The notes under the pieces were generated by a model that saw only the letters and a program-made list of their open reading frames with translations, was not told the DNA's origin and did no database searches. DNA of 46,256 nt from the IMG/VR virus record IMGVR_UViG_3300025151_000067, positions 1 to 46,256 of that record; one strand, given 5' to 3'. The position numbers and the translations under genes are program-made. This stretch comes from a virus. How positions within the stretch are numbered: position 1 is the first letter of the stretch; each line of letters opens with the position of its first letter. Positions 41,548 to 46,256 of the stretch are shown one piece after another.

Positions 41548-41740
41548 TTGCTACCTCCTTCTTTGGGGTTGCCTTTTTAGAATTTTTCATAGATTCATAA
41601 CGTTCAACAAGCGTATATAGGTTTACTAATTTATCAGCGTTGATCTTAGCCTTACCTGCACTACGCATAGAGTCATACTCTAGAATGTTAATCATATCTT
41701 TATAATTTTCCAATAGAGCATCTATATCAATTGCTCTCAT
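41540..41740 (-). CDS. Small helical protein upstream of scaffold (66 aa)
   Basis: The start is placed at 41740 (MRAIDID), with AGGAGGACAATA upstream; a longer frame to 41785 would overlap the preceding gene more. The product is helical with a Lys-rich end (ESMKNSKKATPKKEV). It overlaps both neighbours. Function unknown; an assembly role is possible given its place before the scaffold. Confidence 0.7.
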   Translation of the reverse strand: MRAIDIDALLENYKDMINILEYDSMRSAGKAKINADKLVNLYTLVERYESMKNSKKATPKKEVANG

Positions 41741-42062
41741 TATTGTCCTCCTGTAAATGCGGAACATTTTTTCCGTACATCTCAAAGTTCATCATTTTCT
41801 CCTTGACACTACCAAGTGCCATAGCAGAATTGTAGAGAAACTCACGAGACTTAGTTTCATGTGGCTCCGTTTTGAGCCATTCCAGGAAAAGGTCAACAAG
41901 AACTTCTCCATATACTTCATCAAAGAACTCATCCCGTTCTTTAGCAGCAAAGTGTCCTTTAACATGTGCTTGTCTTGCTAATTCTTCGGGATGGATCTTA
42001 TGATTTCCGTAGGACTTATCGTTACCCAACCTCTTCTCGGCTGTCTTTCGGTACTTATCCAT
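41727..42062 (-). CDS. Hypothetical head-region protein (111 aa)
   Basis: Charged, helical protein with HPEELARQAHVKGHFAAKERDEF, VDLFLEWLKTEPHETKSREF and YNSAMALGSVKEKM. There is only a weak ribosome site before the ATG. The place between portal and scaffold suggests a head assembly factor. The size would also allow a small-terminase-like protein, but no DNA-binding motif is clear. Confidence 0.68.
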   Translation of the reverse strand: MDKYRKTAEKRLGNDKSYGNHKIHPEELARQAHVKGHFAAKERDEFFDEVYGEVLVDLFLEWLKTEPHETKSREFLYNSAMALGSVKEKMMNFEMYGKNVPHLQEDNNESN

Positions 42063-42066
42063 TATC

Positions 42067-42363
42067 TTAAGTTACAAGTGTGTTGTAAATAATTTCGCCT
42101 GATTGTGCAGCAGTTCCATGTGAAGTACTTACATTGACCAATGTTTGTGCGCCATTATTAAGACCTGATACAATTTTATAATCTTTAGCAGCTACTGTTT
42201 GATTAGATAGTACTGTTGTACCTCCTGTTGCTACATCAAATGTTACGGTTGCATCGCTATCATTTGTTACCATGATAATGCCACCGCCAGAACCACCAGC
42301 TGTAGTTACTGTTCCCGATTGGGCAGCGCCTGTTCCAGTGGCAGAAAGTGTTACTGTTGCCAT
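42067..42363 (-). CDS. Small beta-rich head protein, possible decoration protein (98 aa)
   Basis: Start after CAGGAGAATATGTAA, where the ribosome site lies in the portal C-terminal codons. Composed of Thr/Gly/Val/Ala strands (TVTLSATGTGAAQSGT, GGGIIMVTNDSDATVTFDV) with few charges. Compact beta proteins of this size next to portal genes often decorate heads; this is inferred, not recognised. Confidence 0.68.
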   Translation of the reverse strand: MATVTLSATGTGAAQSGTVTTAGGSGGGIIMVTNDSDATVTFDVATGGTTVLSNQTVAAKDYKIVSGLNNGAQTLVNVSTSHGTAAQSGEIIYNTLVT

Positions 42364-42364
42364 T

Positions 42365-44554
42365 TTACATATTCTCCTGTGGCTGCTGTGGAGCCATCTT
42401 TTGTTGTGACTGTTGTTGAGGTGGGCTTAGGATTTGCCTAGCTAACATAATAATCTGGTCATACCCAGGATGTTCTGGTAACTCTGCACCCTCTTTGGTT
42501 GCTTTAATTTGTAAGTCTGCCCATTCTTGAAAGTGCTTATCAATTGACACTGCAAGTTGTTTAGCATTATCATCCATAGTGTTTTTAGTCTGAGCACCTG
42601 TATAAACAACGTTTGCTTCTGACAAAGCAGCTTCTGCCTGAACTTTTCGTTTGGCTATTTCTTTTTCTTCTTGAGCTTCTTGTTGTTGCGCTTGAAGTGC
42701 CTGTGCTGCTTTTTCTTTAAACTCATCAGTATTATAATTTTCTAAGAAATCATTACTGTCAATATCCATAGCTTCAATTAATTTAGTAGCTAATACTGCA
42801 GGAGCTTCTGGTTTAACAACCATACCTGCACCTTGTTGAGCAAGGCCAGGAAGTATCTCTGCACCAATACGGCTATATTTTTGAATCAAAGAAGAATTAG
42901 AGTTTTCACCTATGTCTAGTAGTACTTCTAAATCCATAGTCGATGGTAGTGTTGACATATCAATGGTCTTATATACACCATCCATATTGTAATTAACAGT
43001 TCCTTTAGTATGACTACGCATTGTAGAATAAACACCAGCTAATAGGCGTTTAAATCCTGTTTCTGCAAACCTACGAGCAATGTGTTGAATACGTTTCTGT
43101 GCTGCTGATTGAACAGCTGATAGTTTCTGCTCTGAGTTTCCAGATACATAAAGAGTATCATTTAATCCTTGAGCAGCTTTTGACATACCCGTAGCTTGTT
43201 CTTTAATAAGCTGTAGATGTTCAAGCAGTGGAACTGTACCAGTTGAAATTGTTTCTGGTGGAAGTTGTGCTACTGCTGCTGCAGGATTTCCATTAGTTGG
43301 AATAATTTGCTTAGGTTTCATATTCTGCAATGCAGAGAAATCTACCACATTAGGATCAGCCAACTTTGGCGAATAGTTAGTGAGGTAGGTATTCTCTACA
43401 AAACCACGTAGTATGGCGGTCGATGCCAATGTAGAACTACGTGTAAAATCTGCCATTGATAAACCATAAAATTCAAATGGAATATCAATAGGGACAATAG
43501 AAGCCATAGGGACTTCATCGCAATCTTCTTCGTGTAGGATATGAGAACCTGCTATGATAAAATGTTTTAGTTCTGCAATACCATCACCATCACGATCAAC
43601 GTTCATCCAGCACTCTGTTACAACAACTTCACGATTAGCTTCCAGTGGAAGTATTTCCTGTTGCATAGATCCTTGATAATATTCTTGACCTGTGACTTGT
43701 TTACGTGCAGCAATATCCTGAGAGTATTTTGTGTTTCCTACCCAGGAATCATCACCAAGCTCATCCCACTCATCGATGTTATCAGCAACATCAGGATAAT
43801 ACTTACGAATCTCTGAACGTGTTAGTTCGGTTTGCATACCAACAAAGGTAGCACTATCAATGCATGTAGCATCTCTGGAGATACGAAAGTTTTCTGGTGG
43901 GACCAGTTCAATTTTAACACGAGACTTATCAATCCGTTTACGTATACGGACATTTATATACATGAGTTCGACTTGGGATTCAAAAGAATCATCTGGTTCA
44001 CTTACATTTTCATATTCTAAGTCACCAACAATTTCTACTCCGTCCTCCGCTAGAAGTTCATCTAGATTTGGTTGACTGATGCGCTCGTATTCTTCGAATA
44101 CGTAATCGTAATCTTCAACATAAGACCATCGGCATACTGCATTCTTCCACAGAAGAGCCGCTTTCATCCACTGTTGAATGATTTCCCAACCATCATTCTT
44201 TTTAAACACACAGTAATTGGTTACGTCAGATGCATCCTTTGCAGCCTGAATTGCTGCAGGGGAACTTTCCCAAGGCATAAACCTAGCCAATCTTTTATTT
44301 GACAAAAAGAGATCAGATAATACTGCAGTGTATGCCTCTACTACTTCTGTGGTTGATGTATCCACAATAGTACTTACGCCCTGTGGGGACAGGTGATAGT
44401 CAGCAACACCAGCATATTCATAAGTTGCCTTAAGTCTTTCTCTTGCTAGTTCAGATGAATTAAGCCAATCGCCTGTAGAGTTCTGAACACCAGTCTCTAC
44501 CATGTTGATTAGCTGTTCATCACTAACAACTTCTTTGTATCCATCGGAGGCCAT
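42365..44554 (-). CDS. Portal protein (729 aa)
   Basis: The start overlaps the preceding stop as TAATG behind AAGGAGG. The body shows the podovirus portal pattern: DTSTTEVVEAYTAVLSDLF, VELVPPENFRISRDA-like PPENFRI, VTECWMNVDRDGDGIAELKHF, and DIPFEFYGLSMADFTRSSTLASTAILRGF. QGLNDTLYVSGNS and KRIQHIARRFAETGFKRLL follow. The C-terminal ~130 residues are Gln/Glu/Ala-rich coiled coil (QALQAQQQEAQEEKEIAKRK), suited to the barrel, and end in a Gln/Pro-rich tail. Twelve copies form the DNA gate of the head. It is coupled to a 46-aa gene in front. Confidence 0.93.
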   Translation of the reverse strand: MASDGYKEVVSDEQLINMVETGVQNSTGDWLNSSELARERLKATYEYAGVADYHLSPQGVSTIVDTSTTEVVEAYTAVLSDLFLSNKRLARFMPWESSPAAIQAAKDASDVTNYCVFKKNDGWEIIQQWMKAALLWKNAVCRWSYVEDYDYVFEEYERISQPNLDELLAEDGVEIVGDLEYENVSEPDDSFESQVELMYINVRIRKRIDKSRVKIELVPPENFRISRDATCIDSATFVGMQTELTRSEIRKYYPDVADNIDEWDELGDDSWVGNTKYSQDIAARKQVTGQEYYQGSMQQEILPLEANREVVVTECWMNVDRDGDGIAELKHFIIAGSHILHEEDCDEVPMASIVPIDIPFEFYGLSMADFTRSSTLASTAILRGFVENTYLTNYSPKLADPNVVDFSALQNMKPKQIIPTNGNPAAAVAQLPPETISTGTVPLLEHLQLIKEQATGMSKAAQGLNDTLYVSGNSEQKLSAVQSAAQKRIQHIARRFAETGFKRLLAGVYSTMRSHTKGTVNYNMDGVYKTIDMSTLPSTMDLEVLLDIGENSNSSLIQKYSRIGAEILPGLAQQGAGMVVKPEAPAVLATKLIEAMDIDSNDFLENYNTDEFKEKAAQALQAQQQEAQEEKEIAKRKVQAEAALSEANVVYTGAQTKNTMDDNAKQLAVSIDKHFQEWADLQIKATKEGAELPEHPGYDQIIMLARQILSPPQQQSQQKMAPQQPQENM

Positions 44555-44694
44555 TATCGTTTTCCTCCTTCAGCGGAATAAATAGGTTTAGCTTTTTCTA
44601 AATCCTTAAGACTGTAAGACCCCGCTTTAGGTAACTTCGGTTGGGGTTTCTTTGGTTCTTTTTGTTTGTGTGTTTCTTGTACAAATCTAGACAT
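44554..44694 (-). CDS. Small basic protein before portal (46 aa)
   Basis: The ATG at 44694 follows CAGGAGTGGTAA, and the stop TAA overlaps the portal ATG (TAATG). The product is Lys/Pro-rich (HKQKEPKKPQPKLPKAG) and carries the portal ribosome site in its last codons. It is probably a real gene given perfect coupling on both sides. No function is assigned. Confidence 0.75.
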   Translation of the reverse strand: MSRFVQETHKQKEPKKPQPKLPKAGSYSLKDLEKAKPIYSAEGGKR

Positions 44695-44737
44695 TTACCA
44701 CTCCTGGGTTATTTCAATCTATGTCCTTACGTCTATA

Positions 44738-44935
44738 TTAGAAGTATTTATCTATAATTTCAATCTTCTCATCCCATACTGCCATAGCTGAGATTTCATC
44801 TTCGATTGACTGTATGATATCACTATGCTCACCAACACCTACAGGGTTTGCTAAATACATGTCAACATTTGCTTTGTGTTTAGCTACATGCCCCTCTGCA
44901 TGTTTTCTTATAGCATCTAATATTTCTACACTCAT
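44738..44935 (-). CDS. Small helical protein (65 aa)
   Basis: The ATG at 44935 forms an ATGA overlap with a 44-aa frame in front and has GAGGAAAAG upstream. The product is acidic and helical with several His (LDAIRKHAEGHVAKHKANVDMYL, SIEDEISAMAVWDEKIEII). Reminiscent of small phage proteins of unknown role near terminase or portal genes. A 43-nt gap follows, then the portal pair. Confidence 0.7.
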   Translation of the reverse strand: MSVEILDAIRKHAEGHVAKHKANVDMYLANPVGVGEHSDIIQSIEDEISAMAVWDEKIEIIDKYF

Positions 44936-45066
44936 TTTTTCTTTTCCTCTATTTTAAATAATTCTGATTTTGAAGTACGAATACTACGAAGCCATACTAT
45001 AGGGCTTTTGTATTCCTTCTTTCTTTTCGGTCTTTTGGGTTTTTGATATGGAACTATATGTGTCAT
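44932..45066 (-). CDS. Possible small basic protein overlapping the DUF1289 gene (44 aa)
   Basis: The frame opens with MTHIVPYQKPKRPKRKKEY and ends EEKKK, with TGA in an ATGA overlap with the next gene. It would fill the otherwise empty 48 bases between its neighbours. Its first ~83 bases overlap the C-terminal codons of the DUF1289 gene in another frame. The ribosome site is weak (GGACTAAAG). It is strongly basic, as nucleic-acid-binding peptides are, but no family is recognised. Confidence 0.5.
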   Translation of the reverse strand: MTHIVPYQKPKRPKRKKEYKSPIVWLRSIRTSKSELFKIEEKKK

Positions 45067-45178
45067 TCTTTAGTCCGTCCAAATAAAAATTTCTTATTTG
45101 ATCTATTGTACGTCCACACCCAATACAATATCGACCCATAGCATCTAGTTTACAAACTTTTATACAAGGGCTTTTCAT
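44984..45178 (-). CDS. DUF1289-type cysteine-rich protein (64 aa)
   Basis: The first 35 residues follow the DUF1289 pattern: SPCIKVCKLD followed by GRYCIGCGRTIDQI, with four cysteines that may bind iron-sulfur or zinc. DUF1289 is widespread in proteobacteria, including marine alphaproteobacteria, and has no settled function. The rest is hydrophilic and Lys/Ser/Thr-rich. The start overlaps the preceding stop as ATGA. Probably acquired from a host. Confidence 0.8.
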   Translation of the reverse strand: MKSPCIKVCKLDAMGRYCIGCGRTIDQIRNFYLDGLKNDTYSSISKTQKTEKKEGIQKPYSMAS

Positions 45179-45381
45179 TTTACAAAGTCTACAATGATAT
45201 AATTATCACCATCTTGTTCCAGCGTTACAGTTTCTTTTTTACAACTATATAAATGACCTGATTTTGAAAGGCGATCAATTTTACGTTTTACAGCAAGACA
45301 CTCTGACAATTTAAAGTGCGGTGTCCATTCTATGGGTTCTCCACCTAATGTTAAGAATAGAACAAAAAGTGTTTCTTTCAT
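45175..45381 (-). CDS. Small possibly exported protein (68 aa)
   Basis: Begins MKETLFVLFLTLGGEP, a short hydrophobic start, followed by SECLAVKRKIDRL and a second cysteine in LYSCKKETVTLE. The layout resembles the two small lysis-cassette proteins at 27457-27660 and 28139-28366. Coupled to both neighbours by ATGA overlaps. It may be membrane-anchored or periplasmic. Confidence 0.7.
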   Translation of the reverse strand: MKETLFVLFLTLGGEPIEWTPHFKLSECLAVKRKIDRLSKSGHLYSCKKETVTLEQDGDNYIIVDFVK

Positions 45382-45776
45382 TCTGATCCTCCGTTACGCA
45401 ACTTCTCTATGCTTTCTTCTAGGCTTGTAATACGCTTTTCATAAAAGTTTAATATAAGTTTTTGTTGTTGATCGTAAGGCGCTTTACCTTCTTCTATTTG
45501 CTTTTGTAATTTTTCTAGTTCGCCTGTAAGATGCTCTATTAGCATATACTGCTCACTATCTGCAGGGAGCGAACCCATCTCACCCCGTGGCCATTTTATA
45601 CGGAACTCTGTGTTTTGTCCTAAGTCTGCTTCCATCATAGTTACATTAGTTTCTATTTGGTTAAGTCTTTCTATGATTCCAAAGTATGCCCATGTAGCAA
45701 TACTTGCAGCTGCTATAAGGCTAATCATATTTCTAAGAGGAAGTGCAACTTCTGTACTATCATTAACTCTAGGCAT
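45378..45776 (-). CDS. Membrane-anchored periplasmic coiled-coil protein (132 aa)
   Basis: A membrane segment at residues ~15-35 (LRNMISLIAAASIATWAYFGII) is followed by a long coiled coil (ERLNQIETNVTMMEADL). A middle part (FRIKWPRGEMGSLPADSEQYMLIEHL) comes next, then a second helix (GELEKLQKQIEEGK...YEKRITSLEESIEKL). The type (N-anchor, extracytoplasmic coiled coil) could fit an inner-membrane spanin, but it lies far from the lysis cassette. Start in a TAATG overlap. Confidence 0.72.
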   Translation of the reverse strand: MPRVNDSTEVALPLRNMISLIAAASIATWAYFGIIERLNQIETNVTMMEADLGQNTEFRIKWPRGEMGSLPADSEQYMLIEHLTGELEKLQKQIEEGKAPYDQQQKLILNFYEKRITSLEESIEKLRNGGSE

Positions 45777-46003
45777 TATTCTACTCCCAGAATTCTAGAT
45801 AGCCCGAATACTTCCATAAGCATAAAGGTAAAGAAAAGGAGTAACACACCACCTGCGATTAGTTTACCACTGAAGTTTGTTGATCCTATCTTTATAGCTA
45901 CGAATTCATTTCCTAATATTCTTAACACAAGCTCAAAGCTATGTTCACCAACTTCTAATGATACTGGCTTTACGCTGCTTTCGCTGGATTTATTCCCATC
46001 CAT
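45776..46003 (-). CDS. Small membrane protein (75 aa)
   Basis: Hydrophilic Ser-rich start, a beta-like middle (VGEHSFELVLRILGNEFVAIKIGST), then one membrane helix (LIAGGVLLLFFTFMLMEVF). The start at 46003 follows GAGGAGTGGGGTAA and lies inside the end of the oxygenase gene, overlapping it by 34 bases in another frame. It forms a pair with the coiled-coil membrane protein behind it. Function unknown. Confidence 0.7.
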   Translation of the reverse strand: MDGNKSSESSVKPVSLEVGEHSFELVLRILGNEFVAIKIGSTNFSGKLIAGGVLLLFFTFMLMEVFGLSRILGVE

Positions 46004-46256
46004 TTACCCCACTCCTCATAATAGTGTCTCATACCTACCTCATCGTGTATGGTTCTGTTTTCATGCCGACCATGTAATATGTTACGTGGCTCTGTACCTT
46101 CACGCATTGTAGTCCCTTGACCAGCAACACCAATCAAGTCTTCATGTAGGTTTCTTCCGAATGGACCCCAAATAGAGTTATGGTGGTTTATACGAGTCTT
46201 CCTATCTTCTGGTGAGTCACTTTTGAGACCATAGCCACGAAACTCAATAAGAACTT
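45970..46256 (-). CDS. C-terminus of Rieske-type oxygenase alpha subunit, possibly methanesulfonate monooxygenase-like (5' part outside window)
   Basis: The last 94 codons, read from 46254 to the TAA at 45972-45970. The pattern FRGYGLKSDSPEDRKTRI...GPFGRNLHEDLIGVAGQG...HGRHENRTIHDEVGMRHYYEEWGKWMG matches the C-terminal end of aromatic-ring-hydroxylase (Rieske) alpha subunits. These end in a (D/S)E...R.(F/Y)(Y/W)..W...M signature. From memory, the marine SAR116 phage HMO-2011 carries a methanesulfonate monooxygenase large-subunit homologue, which belongs to this family; that makes MsmA-like the best guess. The Rieske cluster and mononuclear iron site lie outside the window, so substrate and activity cannot be judged. 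A terminase end was considered and fits less well. Confidence 0.55.
   Translation of the reverse strand, partial: VLIEFRGYGLKSDSPEDRKTRINHHNSIWGPFGRNLHEDLIGVAGQGTTMREGTEPRNILHGRHENRTIHDEVGMRHYYEEWGKWMGINPAKAA

Noticed and set aside
45970-46256. Large terminase C-terminus, expected before the portal
   Set aside because: No nuclease-domain motifs, while the HED...Q...DExxxRxYYxEW pattern fits Rieske alpha subunits. Kept open because only 94 residues are visible.
1-46256. tRNA genes, CRISPR arrays, integrase, insertion sequences
   Set aside because: Searched by eye on both strands; no cloverleaf, regular spacer array, recombinase motif or terminal inverted repeats were found.

Overview
The window is about 46 kb of an AT-rich, tightly packed tailed-phage genome of podovirus type. 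It carries a T7-type primase-helicase and single-subunit RNA polymerase, an SU10-type major capsid protein, a T7 gp12-like tail nozzle, a cassette of tail-fibre modules, a holin/endolysin cassette and a vitamin B12-dependent ribonucleotide reductase. Several protein types (MPYIG- and NLIINGDM-type fibre proteins, a LamG/SPRY fibre, a GTA-type 3-TM holin) are ones I associate with marine phages. A Rieske oxygenase C-terminus beside the head genes recalls the methanesulfonate monooxygenase homologue reported for SAR116 phage HMO-2011. I infer an HMO-2011-like phage of a marine alphaproteobacterium. The host is not shown by the sequence.

Layout. (1) 1-3719, plus strand: end of a replication/transcription arm, with primase-helicase (5' end cut by the window), T7-like RNA polymerase and an 82-aa protein. 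(2) 3717-3770: a bidirectional terminator where the two arms converge. (3) 46256 down to 3770, minus strand: one long late arm with nearly every gene coupled to the next by TAATG or ATGA overlaps or gaps under 75 nt. In transcription order it holds the Rieske oxygenase end, small membrane and basic proteins, portal, a small head protein, two small proteins, scaffold, major capsid, a terminator, two small proteins, adaptor, repeat-rich fibre, fibre/receptor-binding modules, lysis genes (XhlA-like protein, small exported proteins, 3-TM holin, lysozyme), class II NrdJ, tail nozzle, and then the internal or ejected proteins. No tRNA, CRISPR, insertion sequence or integrase was seen. Terminase and DNA polymerase are not in the window. 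No gene-free stretch exceeds 75 bases.

The most striking part is the terminal block 3770-20377. The last gene (1385 aa) has all the signature motifs of a second T7-fold RNA polymerase (GR motif R548, motif A D728, motif B K817/Y825, motif C D1189). It sits where internal virion proteins belong, so I read it as a virion RNA polymerase like that of N4, but much shorter. A NADAR domain (ADP-ribose chemistry) is inserted between its motifs B and C. The gene before it (1568 aa, ejection-protein-like) begins with a staphylococcal-nuclease-like domain that keeps the catalytic residues, and shares an N-terminal FDSIxPIE tag with the polymerase. The next gene upstream carries a virion lysozyme. The one before that carries a Hint (intein-like) domain that keeps Cys1 and the terminal His-Asn but lacks a splicing +1 nucleophile.

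Working model (inference): the virion opens the cell wall with the embedded lysozyme and self-processes one internal protein through Hint. It then injects a nuclease-bearing protein and an RNA polymerase fused to a NADAR module, starting transcription and perhaps protecting the entering DNA against ADP-ribosylating defence. The T7-like polymerase made later would transcribe the rest.
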